A stretch of 64,000 nt of DNA, from assembly GCF_029945925.1 (NCBI RefSeq), contig NZ_JAQSDN010000061.1, forward strand, positions 62,001-126,000. Reading direction: 5' to 3'. The notes below the pieces were generated by a model. That model saw only the letters and a list, made by a program, of their open reading frames with translations, did not search any database and was not told the origin of the DNA. Position numbers and translations under genes: made by a program. The DNA comes from Polaromonas sp. Lineage in GTDB: Bacteria; Pseudomonadota; Gammaproteobacteria; Burkholderiales; Burkholderiaceae_C. This document shows, in pieces, positions 32,206-39,928 of this stretch (position 1 is the stretch's first letter; every line of letters starts with the position of its first letter).

Positions 32206-32709
32206 ATGCGTACGCTTATCTCCCAAACGCGAAAGACAGTTGAGTCAGAGCTGTACTACGTTGCCCTAATGAGCGCATTGGCCATTCCGGACATGGCTGC
32301 AGCCCTGAGTTCGGAAAATGGAAGGTCAAAAAGGGGAGAGTTGGGTGAGCGCTATGCCGCTTGGTACGAGAAATGGATTCGCCCGAGGCTTGCAGAGAAT
32401 CGAGCCAGAGAAAATCCGCTCTCCGGCGTGTCCTGCTGGAAGTTTCGTTGCGCTCTGCTGCATCAGGGTCGTAGTCAAGGTCCAAATGACGAATACAGCA
32501 AGATCATGTTCATTGAGCCTGGACATCAGAACTACAGCATCCACTATTGCTTGATCGGTGACAAAGCACTTCTAATTCAGCTCGACAAATTCGTCGAAGA
32601 AGTTCTGCGCGGTTGTGAACTGTGGCTGGAGTCCGTTGAGGGCACAGAGTCGTTTGAGAAGAACTACAGTCTTTTCGCTAGGCGTCACCCGCAAGGCTTG
32701 GCACCGTAG
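32206..32709 (+). CDS. Hypothetical protein, HEPN-like motif
   Basis: A 167-residue protein I do not recognise. It is mostly helical, with ESELYYVALMSALAIPDMAAAL, RYAAWYEKWIRP and a central WKFRCALLHQGRS that fits the R-x4-H pattern of HEPN RNases. GC content is clearly lower than in the neighbours and codon use includes many rare codons, so recent transfer is likely. It lies next to a toxin-antitoxin pair, a typical place for defence genes. ATG 32206 is one choice; a start at 32143 would add 21 residues. Confidence 0.55.
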   Translation: MRTLISQTRKTVESELYYVALMSALAIPDMAAALSSENGRSKRGELGERYAAWYEKWIRPRLAENRARENPLSGVSCWKFRCALLHQGRSQGPNDEYSKIMFIEPGHQNYSIHYCLIGDKALLIQLDKFVEEVLRGCELWLESVEGTESFEKNYSLFARRHPQGLAP

Positions 32710-32908
32710 TAATTGGGGTGCCAGTAATTGGCTGAGCAGCCTATCCCAGTCCATCTGAACTGAGTCCCTTGTATTGTGAGAAATGACTGCCGGTCTTTTT
32801 TGACCCGCTGGGTTCTATTTGGACGATCGTCTTCAAATGCGATCAGCACCATCGCCGGCTGGCTACAATGCTGGATATTCATACAGCCCCTAGCCAGCAA
32901 GCCCGCCC

Positions 32909-35269
32909 ATGACCGCCGCCGCCCACACGGACAAGCCTTATGTCGTGGCCGTGCGTGCGCTGTGTGAATTCACGGCCAAGCTGGGCGACCTCGATGTGCG
33001 CTTCACGCCCTCACCGTCGGCCCTCGAAGGCATGGCGGGCCACCGCATGGTGGCAATGCGCCGGCCGGCACACTACCAGACCGAAGTCAGCCTGAGCGGG
33101 GTCTACAAGGGCTTGCTGGTGCGTGGCCGCGCCGACGGCTACGACCCCGAACTCGGCCAGCTCGAAGAGGTCAAGACCTTTCGCGGCGACCTGGAGGCCA
33201 TGCGCGCCAACCACCGGCATCTGCACTGGGCGCAGCTCAAGGTTTACGGCCACCTGCTTTGCCAGAAAGAAGGCCTGTCGCAGGTCAAGCTCGCATTGGT
33301 GTATTTCGATATCGCCACGCAGGACGAAACCCTGCTGACCGAAGCCTTCAGCGCTGCCCAGCTGGAAGTATTCTTTGAAGAACAGTGCGACCATTTCCTC
33401 GACTGGGCCCGCCAGGAGATGGCCCACCGCGCGGCGCGCAACGAAGCGCTGCAGACCCTGGCGTTTCCGCACGAGAGTTTTCGCCCCGGCCAGCGCGACC
33501 TGGCCGAAGCCGTCTACAAGTCGGCCAGCAGCGGGCGCTGCCTGATGGCGCAGGCGCCCACCGGCATCGGCAAAACCGTGGGCACGCTGTTTCCGCTGCT
33601 CAAGGCCTGCCCGACGCAGCAGCTCGACAAGGTGTTTTTCCTCGCGGCCAAGACGCCGGGCCGCCAGCTGGCGCTGGACGCCGTGGCCCGCATCCAGCGC
33701 AGCGCGCCGGCGCTGCCGCTGCGTGTGCTGGAACTGGTGGCCAAGGGCAAGGCCTGCGAACACCCGGACAAGGCCTGCCACGGCGACGCCTGCCCGCTGG
33801 CCAAAGGTTTTTACGACCGCCTGCCGGCAGCGCGCCGTGCCGCCGTGGCCATGGCCGGCCCGCTCGACAAGGGCGCGCTGCGCGAGGTGGCGCTGGCGCA
33901 CGGGGTCTGCCCGTATTACCTCGGTCAGGACCTGCTGCACTGGAGCGATGTGGTCATCGGCGACTACAACTACTACTTCGACATCAACGCCATGCTGTAC
34001 GCGCAGACGCTGGCCAACCAGTGGCGCGTCAGCGTGCTGGTCGACGAGGCGCACAACCTGGTCGAGCGCGCGCGCAAGATGTATTCGGCCGAGCTGGACC
34101 CGGCCCGCCTGGCGCTGGCGCGGCAGGGTGCGCCCGTGGCCATCAAACGTGTGCTGGACCGCCTCCAGCGCAGCTGGTACGAGCTGCACCAGGACCAGGC
34201 CGAGGCTTACCAGGTGTACGACGAGGTGCCGCAGGCCTTTCGCGGCGCGCTGCAGCAGACGGCCAGCGCCATCCTGGACCACCTGGCCGATCACCCGGCC
34301 GGCATCGACGGCAGGCTGCAGGATTTTTTCTTCGAGGTGCTGCATTTTTTGCGCATGGCCGAACTGCTCGATACCCATTCGCTGTTCGACATCACCGATG
34401 CCGGGCACAGCGGGGGCGGCGCCGTGTTGTGCCTGCGAAACGTCGTGCCGGCGGGTTTCCTGTCCCAGCGGTTTGCGGCGGCACGTTCGGCGGCGCTGTT
34501 CTCGGCCACCCTGAGCCCCGCGCACTACTACAGCGACATGCTGGGCCTGCCCGAGGACACCGCCTGGATCGATGTGGCCTCGCCGTTCCGGGCCGAGCAG
34601 CTGTCGGTGCAGGTGGTGGACGACGTGTCCACGCGTTTCCAGCACCGCGGGCATTCGCTGTCACCCATGGTCGACCTGATGGCCCGGCAATACACCGCGG
34701 CACCCGGCAACTACCTGAGTTTTGTCAGCAGCTTCGACTACCTGCAGCAACTGGCCGAATTGTTCAAGGCGCGTTACCCGGCCATTCCGGTCTGGGAGCA
34801 GTCGCGCGGCATGGAGGAAAGCGCCAAGCGCGGCTTTCTCGAACGCTTCACGCCGGCTTCGCGCGGCATCGGCTTTGCGGTGCTCGGCGGCGCGTTTGCC
34901 GAGGGCATCGACCTGCCGGGCAAACGCCTGATCGGCGCTTTTGTCGCCACCTTGGGCCTGCCCCAGATCAATCCGGTCAACGAGCAGATCAAGCAACGCA
35001 TGGAGGCCAGCTTCGGCAAGGGCTACGACTACACCTACCTGTACCCGGGCCTGCAAAAAGTGGTGCAGGCCGCGGGCCGGGTGATCCGCACCGAGTCCGA
35101 CCGCGGCGTGGTTTTCCTGATTGACGACCGTTATGCGCAGGCGCAGGTGCGTGAGCTTTTTCCCGGCTGGTGGAAGGTGGAGCGCTTGCAGGCGCGCTTG
35201 CCGCGGGCGGCTGCGGGGGCTGCTGCATCTGCAAAGAGGCAAGGCTTGCCTTCTGTCGACGTTGTTTGA
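32909..35269 (+). CDS. Rad3/XPD/DinG-type DNA helicase with N-terminal nuclease-like domain
   Basis: A 786-residue superfamily 2 helicase. Residues from about 1 to 170 resemble a PD-(D/E)xK nuclease: GRADGYDPELGQLEEVKTF has the Asp and E-x-K pattern. Then APTGIGKTVGT (Walker A), Cys residues spaced CEHPDKACHGDAC plus a later HGVCPYY (probable iron-sulfur cluster), VDEAHNLVERARK (DEAH box), SATLSP, and AAGRVIRTESDRG (motif VI). It should unwind or process DNA ends or replication problems. Stands alone before a convergent Bug gene. Confidence 0.85.
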   Translation: MTAAAHTDKPYVVAVRALCEFTAKLGDLDVRFTPSPSALEGMAGHRMVAMRRPAHYQTEVSLSGVYKGLLVRGRADGYDPELGQLEEVKTFRGDLEAMRANHRHLHWAQLKVYGHLLCQKEGLSQVKLALVYFDIATQDETLLTEAFSAAQLEVFFEEQCDHFLDWARQEMAHRAARNEALQTLAFPHESFRPGQRDLAEAVYKSASSGRCLMAQAPTGIGKTVGTLFPLLKACPTQQLDKVFFLAAKTPGRQLALDAVARIQRSAPALPLRVLELVAKGKACEHPDKACHGDACPLAKGFYDRLPAARRAAVAMAGPLDKGALREVALAHGVCPYYLGQDLLHWSDVVIGDYNYYFDINAMLYAQTLANQWRVSVLVDEAHNLVERARKMYSAELDPARLALARQGAPVAIKRVLDRLQRSWYELHQDQAEAYQVYDEVPQAFRGALQQTASAILDHLADHPAGIDGRLQDFFFEVLHFLRMAELLDTHSLFDITDAGHSGGGAVLCLRNVVPAGFLSQRFAAARSAALFSATLSPAHYYSDMLGLPEDTAWIDVASPFRAEQLSVQVVDDVSTRFQHRGHSLSPMVDLMARQYTAAPGNYLSFVSSFDYLQQLAELFKARYPAIPVWEQSRGMEESAKRGFLERFTPASRGIGFAVLGGAFAEGIDLPGKRLIGAFVATLGLPQINPVNEQIKQRMEASFGKGYDYTYLYPGLQKVVQAAGRVIRTESDRGVVFLIDDRYAQAQVRELFPGWWKVERLQARLPRAAAGAAASAKRQGLPSVDVV

Positions 35270-35341
35270 GTGTTCCTGGTGTGGCCGCTGGCCGGATCTC
35301 GCGACTCATTCCTTCGCACCAGAGCCGGCGCAGAACCCAAG

Positions 35342-36325
35342 TCACTGCGCCTGGAATCCGCTGGCTTTGATGATGCGTGTCCATGTCCGTGTGTAGGTGC
35401 GTTCACGCGCTGCGAGTTGTTGCGGCGGCATGTAGCCCACGCTCAGGCCCATGGCCGTGAGCCTGTCGCGCACGTCGGGCATGGCGATGACCTTGGCCAC
35501 GGCTTCGGCAAAGCGGTCCATGGTGGCCCGGGGTGTGCCGGCCGGCGCGAAGATGCCGTAGTAGGGCACGTCTTCAAACCCGGCCAGGCCCAGCTCGGCG
35601 AAGGTCGGCACATCGGGCAGGGCGGCCTGGCGCTTGCCGCCGAGCACGGCCACCACGCGGATCTTGCCGGCCTTGTGGTTCTCAATGAAGTCGGGGACCG
35701 AGCCGACACCGGCACCAATCTGGTTGCCCAGCATGTCGGCCATCATGGGCGCGCTGCCCCGGTACGGGGCGGCCTGCAGGTCCAGCGCGTACTTCTGGCC
35801 GATCAGCTTGACCAGAAATTCCGGCACCGAGGCGGGCGCGGGCACGCCCACGTTGCCCTTGCTGCCCTGCGTGCGAACCCAGGCCACGTACTCGTTCATG
35901 GAGGCGGCGGGGGTGCCGCCCGACACGGCGAAGGCATTCACAAATGTGGCAAAGCCGGCCACCGCGACAAAATCCTTCGCCGGGTCGAAGCCGGGGTTTT
36001 TGGTCACCAGCGGCAGGATGGAAATGGTGTGGTCGTGCGAGAGGAAAAAAGTCGTGCCGTCCGCCGGCGCCGCCTTCAGGGCCTGGGCCGCAATCTGTCC
36101 GCCCGCACCCGCACGGTTCTCGACAATCACGTTGCTGCCCAGCTGGTCCTTGAGCTTGTCGGCCAGCGTGCGGGCAATCACGTCGGTGCCGCCGCCGGCC
36201 GGAAAACCGACCAGCAGCCGGATGGTGCCGGTTTGAGCCTGTGCGATGCCCGCGAGCAGAAGGGCGCCGACGGCGACGGTGTTGCGCAGCGTGTTCAGGA
36301 CACGCCGGCTTGTTGAGCTGGCCAT
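35342..36325 (-). CDS. Bug-family periplasmic solute receptor
   Basis: A 327-residue secreted protein: leader ending GIAQAQ, then TGTIRLLVGFPAGGGTDVIARTLADKL and VIVENRAGAGGQIAAQAL, the two signature stretches of Bug receptors, followed by the bilobed fold (YRGSAPMMADMLGNQIGAGV). Ligand unknown. ATG 36325 gives a normal leader. No transporter or enzyme genes are adjacent on the same strand, so it is an orphan receptor. Confidence 0.87.
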   Translation of the reverse strand: MASSTSRRVLNTLRNTVAVGALLLAGIAQAQTGTIRLLVGFPAGGGTDVIARTLADKLKDQLGSNVIVENRAGAGGQIAAQALKAAPADGTTFFLSHDHTISILPLVTKNPGFDPAKDFVAVAGFATFVNAFAVSGGTPAASMNEYVAWVRTQGSKGNVGVPAPASVPEFLVKLIGQKYALDLQAAPYRGSAPMMADMLGNQIGAGVGSVPDFIENHKAGKIRVVAVLGGKRQAALPDVPTFAELGLAGFEDVPYYGIFAPAGTPRATMDRFAEAVAKVIAMPDVRDRLTAMGLSVGYMPPQQLAARERTYTRTWTRIIKASGFQAQ

Positions 36326-36450
36326 GGAAGACTCCGGTTCGGGGGTAAAACAAAGCTGGGTATTTTGGCGCAATTACAGTGCCAGCCGCGGGCCGGGACC
36401 TGGCGCGTTTCCGGGGCGGGCCGCAAGCGGCAGTGCGGCCTTCAGGCAGA

Positions 36451-36562
36451 TCAAGTCACGAAGGTGCGCACGAAGTCGAGCGAAGGCACGACACCACGGA
36501 TGTCATTGCCCTCGGCCCCCACCACGTGGTGAATGCCGGAGTCGACCATTAGCGCGGCCCGG
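36451..36562 (-). pseudogene. Remnant of a CBS-domain gene (3' end)
   Basis: On the reverse strand this encodes ALMVDSGIHHVVGAEGN, then DIRGVVPSLDFVRTFVT and a stop. The intact CBS gene at 39551-39928 ends RLMTEGNIHHVVVAEGPDLK then GVVSSLDFVRTFVV. The similarity is obvious at DNA level too, but the rest of the gene is missing here. Either a duplication or a rearrangement placed the FNR/kinase pair between two copies. Confidence 0.75.
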
Positions 36563-36869
36563 TATGTCCCCGAGGCGATTGTCCATGCGCCAGACCTGGT
36601 GGGTGTGACTTGTCATGCATTGAACTTCCCCCAGTCCAGTCCAGTCCAGTCCAACCCGCATTCGTACCGGGAGCCCAGCCTTTCGTGCCATGCAGGATCC
36701 GCCTTGGTCAGGGACGATTTGAGTTATGTCAGTAAATGCTCATTCAGTGACGAGACGCGCAGTTACGCTGGCAATGGTGGATGCAGTGCACAGTGAACTG
36801 GTTTAAACTAAAGTATTAAATTGTAACAAATCGTGCAATTTTTGTCGGGAGAAATGTGAGTCAAATCTT
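36563..36869. other. Intergenic region upstream of the FNR-like gene
   Basis: About 300 bp without a gene. It contains four tandem CCAGT units (36634-36653) and, close to the FNR-like start, an AT-rich stretch with GTTTAAAC that probably holds the promoter. No FNR box of good quality was seen here. Confidence 0.5.
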
Positions 36870-37625
36870 ATGAAACTCAGTGGCTGCGACGCTTCGCCTG
36901 GCGGGTCTGTCGAGAAGGTCGTTGCAGGTTTTGATGCCAGCCCATTGCTGCCCGGAAAATGCGGCAACTGTGCCTCGTATGAGTTTTGCATCACGCGCGG
37001 TCTGTCCCTGAAAGATTCAGTCGATGGCGGAGTACTGATCGAAGAACACAGCTTCAGGAAGGGCGAAATATTAGCGCGGGAAGGCGAGCATGTGCGTCAC
37101 CTGAGGGTCGTCAAGGTCGGGAGCGTGTGTCTGGGCCGCAGTAGCCCCGGCGGACATATCGATCCAGTCGCCATTTTGGGACGTGGCGCGGTCGTTGGTC
37201 TTTGCAGTTACTTCGGGCAACCGAACCAACTGGGAAGCGTTGCCCTGAGCAGCGGCCGGTATTGTGAAATGTCAACGGAGGCGCTGGCCTGTCTGGCGCG
37301 CAGTGACCAGAAGATCTGGGATCAGGTCGGCCGAGCCTGCAGCGTCGCTTTTGGAATGATCGCCGGTTGGACGCAGGCCACCAGTCGTCCGCAGATAGCA
37401 GGACGGGTCGCCCATAGCCTGCTCATGCTGATGGAGGTTCACCACAGTCCGACCGTGACCCTGCCGTCGCACGTTGCGCTGGCGCAGCTGCTGGGCACGA
37501 CCCGCGAATCGGTAGCGCGTGCGTTGGCCTTGCTCGAAGCCCAAGGCTGTATCGCTCGGCGCGGAAGCCGGGTCTGCGAGATCCTGCCCGAGCCCTTGTC
37601 GCAATGGGTGTTCCGGCAACCATGA
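36870..37625 (+). CDS. FNR-like regulator with a four-cysteine pattern
   Basis: A 251-residue Crp/Fnr protein. The N-terminus has Cys31-x2-Cys34-x5-Cys40 (CGNCASYEFC), matching the spacing of FNR, and Cys132 (GRYCEM) aligns with FNR Cys122, so a [4Fe-4S] oxygen sensor is likely. The effector domain follows and the C-terminal helix-turn-helix reads LAQLLGTTRESVARALALLEAQ, with the E-S-x-x-R recognition pattern. It overlaps the histidine kinase start by 4 bp. Likely targets include ppsA nearby (see 42488). Confidence 0.85.
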   Translation: MKLSGCDASPGGSVEKVVAGFDASPLLPGKCGNCASYEFCITRGLSLKDSVDGGVLIEEHSFRKGEILAREGEHVRHLRVVKVGSVCLGRSSPGGHIDPVAILGRGAVVGLCSYFGQPNQLGSVALSSGRYCEMSTEALACLARSDQKIWDQVGRACSVAFGMIAGWTQATSRPQIAGRVAHSLLMLMEVHHSPTVTLPSHVALAQLLGTTRESVARALALLEAQGCIARRGSRVCEILPEPLSQWVFRQP

Positions 37626-39547
37626 GCATGAAATTACCCATCGACAACCCTGACTCCTGGGGCAGTGACCCGGCCAACGCGGCCGCAATGCTGGCAGGCG
37701 TGCTGAACTCGGCCATGGACGCCATCGTCACGGTCGATGAGCAGCAAAGGATCGTTTTGTACAACCGTGCAGCCGAGGAAATATTCGGCTGGCCCCGGCA
37801 CGCCGTCCTGCTGCAACCCCTCGAGAAACTGCTTCCCGGACGTTTTCGCTCAAGCCACGCAGAGAAGGTCAAACGCTACGGCAACACGGGCGTGACGTCG
37901 CGCCGCATGGGCGGACGCAGTGTCGTCTACGGGTTGCGCGCGAGCGGGGAGGAGTTTCCCCTGGAGGTTTCCATCTCCCATTTCGACACTTCAGAAGGCA
38001 GGCTTTTTACGGCGATCGTGCGCGATGTCTCCGAAATGGAGCGGCTGGCGCGCGAACAGGCCGAAAGCCACGCGCGCTTGCAGGAGAGCCAGCGCAGGCT
38101 GCTGAAGGCGCAGCGCATCGGCCGCATTGGCTATTACCAGGTCGACTTCACGACCGGCCTGATGTGGTGGTGCGACGAATCCTGCGACGTGCTCGGTGTT
38201 GATCGCAGCGTTTTCGACAGCAGCTATGACGGTTTTCTCCGGCTGATTCATCCGGCGGACCGCGCTGCTTTCGAAGCCGCGTGCGACGCGGCCGTTCAGG
38301 CCGGCCTGGCCATGGACATCGAGTTCCGGGTCGTCCCGTCTGTGGGCGAGGTGCGCTGGATTCATCTGCTTGGCCAGACCGATGGCGACGGCGAGAGCGG
38401 GCTGCGCAAGCGCCGGACCGGAATGATCCAGGAAATCACGGGCCACAAGCTCGCAGAGCTGGCCATGGTCACCAGCGCCGCGCTGTTGAAGCGCACCGGC
38501 GCGCTGGCCAGAGTGGGCGGGTGGGAAGTGGACGTGGAGACCATGGCGCCTCATTGGTCCGAGGAGATTTACCGCATCTGCGAGATGGATTCAGCAACAG
38601 ACCTGGCGCTTGAAAAACTGGCAGGCCTTTACGCGCCGGAGGCGCAGCCCGTGATACGGGCGGCCTTCATGGCGGCGCTCGAAGAGGGCGCCCCCTGGGA
38701 CCTCGATCTTCCCCTGGTGACGGCAAGAGGGCGGCGCATCTGGGTCCGTACACAGGGTCGCGCGCTGTTGCAGGACGGCAAGGTGGTACGGCTCGTGGGT
38801 GCACTGCAGGACATCACTGAAATCAAGGGGGTTGAAAACAAGTTGAAATTTTCGAATCAGGAGCTTGAAGCCTTCTCCTATTCGGTTTCGCACGATTTGC
38901 GTTCGCCGCTCAACACCATTCATGGCTTTAGCCATTTACTGGCGAAACAGCTCGGTAAGCATGCAGATGAGAAGGCTCAGCACTACCTGTCGCGTATTCA
39001 GGCCGGCGCCATGCAGATGGGGCAGTTGATTGAAGGCCTGCTGTCGCTCTCGCAGATGTTGCGCGTGCAGCTTCGCAGCGAGCGGGTCGACCTGTCGATG
39101 CTGGCGCGAAATAGCCTGGACGCCCGGCAGGCGTTCGAGCCCGAGCGTCAGGTGACGCTTCACATTGAAAGTGGGCTGGTGGCCCATGGTGATGAGCGCC
39201 TGCTCCGGGTGGTGATGGAAAATCTGTTGGGCAACGCGTGGAAGTTCAGCGGGCAACGGGCGCAGGCCGAGATCAGGGTCGGCCAGAGCAGCGACGCCGC
39301 AGGAGAGCCGGTGTTTTTTGTGTGCGACAACGGTGCCGGATTCGATATGGCTTATGTGGACAAGCTTTTCGAGCCCTTCCAGCGCCTGCACGGGGTCTCG
39401 GAGTTTCCCGGAACCGGCATCGGGCTGGCCACGGTGCGCCGCATCATCGGGCGGCACGGTGGCCGGATATGGGCTGAATCCTCCCCCGGAATAGGGGCCT
39501 GCTTCTTCTTTACTTTGCCGGCAGAATCCGCAGGCCAGCAAGCATGA
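37622..39547 (+). CDS. Hybrid-free PAS sensor histidine kinase
   Basis: A 641-residue, apparently soluble kinase without transmembrane helices. Three PAS-like domains occupy about residues 20-400 (first: GVLNSAMDAIVTVDEQQRIVLYN). His424 in SYSVSHDLRSPLNTIHGF is the phosphorylated residue, followed by the ATPase domain with MENLLGNAWKFSG, DNGAGFDM and GTGIGLATV. No response regulator lies beside it. Coupling to an FNR-like gene by an ATGA overlap is unusual and suggests a shared redox signal. PAS1 could bind heme or flavin, which the sequence does not show. Confidence 0.87.
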   Translation: MSMKLPIDNPDSWGSDPANAAAMLAGVLNSAMDAIVTVDEQQRIVLYNRAAEEIFGWPRHAVLLQPLEKLLPGRFRSSHAEKVKRYGNTGVTSRRMGGRSVVYGLRASGEEFPLEVSISHFDTSEGRLFTAIVRDVSEMERLAREQAESHARLQESQRRLLKAQRIGRIGYYQVDFTTGLMWWCDESCDVLGVDRSVFDSSYDGFLRLIHPADRAAFEAACDAAVQAGLAMDIEFRVVPSVGEVRWIHLLGQTDGDGESGLRKRRTGMIQEITGHKLAELAMVTSAALLKRTGALARVGGWEVDVETMAPHWSEEIYRICEMDSATDLALEKLAGLYAPEAQPVIRAAFMAALEEGAPWDLDLPLVTARGRRIWVRTQGRALLQDGKVVRLVGALQDITEIKGVENKLKFSNQELEAFSYSVSHDLRSPLNTIHGFSHLLAKQLGKHADEKAQHYLSRIQAGAMQMGQLIEGLLSLSQMLRVQLRSERVDLSMLARNSLDARQAFEPERQVTLHIESGLVAHGDERLLRVVMENLLGNAWKFSGQRAQAEIRVGQSSDAAGEPVFFVCDNGAGFDMAYVDKLFEPFQRLHGVSEFPGTGIGLATVRRIIGRHGGRIWAESSPGIGACFFFTLPAESAGQQA

Positions 39548-39550
39548 CCC

Positions 39551-39928
39551 CTAAACCACAAAAGTCCGCACGAAGTCGAGTGAGGAGACCACGCCCTTGA
39601 GGTCCGGGCCCTCGGCCACCACCACGTGGTGGATGTTGCCCTCAGTCATCAACCTGGCCACCTCGCTTAGCGGGGCGTCCGGGCCCACGGTGACCGGCTT
39701 GTAGGTGCACAGTTGCCACGCGCTGACCTTGGGGGCTGGTGTGCCCTCGGCATGCGCGCGTATCAGGTCGGTGCTGCTGATCACCCCCATCACCACGCCG
39801 CTGGCATCGACCACTGGCACCCACGACAGGCCTTGGGCCACCAGTTTCGCCTCGACGGCCTGCAGCGTGTCGTCGGGACCGACCTGGGTCACCTCGCGGT
39901 GCATCAATGACGAAATGGTCTGGCTCAT
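39551..39928 (-). CDS. CBS-pair domain protein
   Basis: A 125-residue protein formed by two CBS motifs (ISSLMHREVTQVGPDDTLQAVEAK, WVPVVDASGVVMGVISSTDLIRA; then CTYKPVTVGPDAPLSEVARLM, IHHVVVAEGPDLKGVVSSLDFV). Such small proteins bind adenine nucleotides and regulate partner enzymes. It overlaps the ppsA stop by 4 bp, so it may sense AMP/ATP for that enzyme. A decayed copy lies at 36451. Confidence 0.85.
   Translation of the reverse strand: MSQTISSLMHREVTQVGPDDTLQAVEAKLVAQGLSWVPVVDASGVVMGVISSTDLIRAHAEGTPAPKVSAWQLCTYKPVTVGPDAPLSEVARLMTEGNIHHVVVAEGPDLKGVVSSLDFVRTFVV

Noticed and set aside
36634-36653. Four CCAGT units as a phase-variation tract
   Set aside because: They lie outside any gene, over 200 bp from the next start; a regulatory effect cannot be supported.
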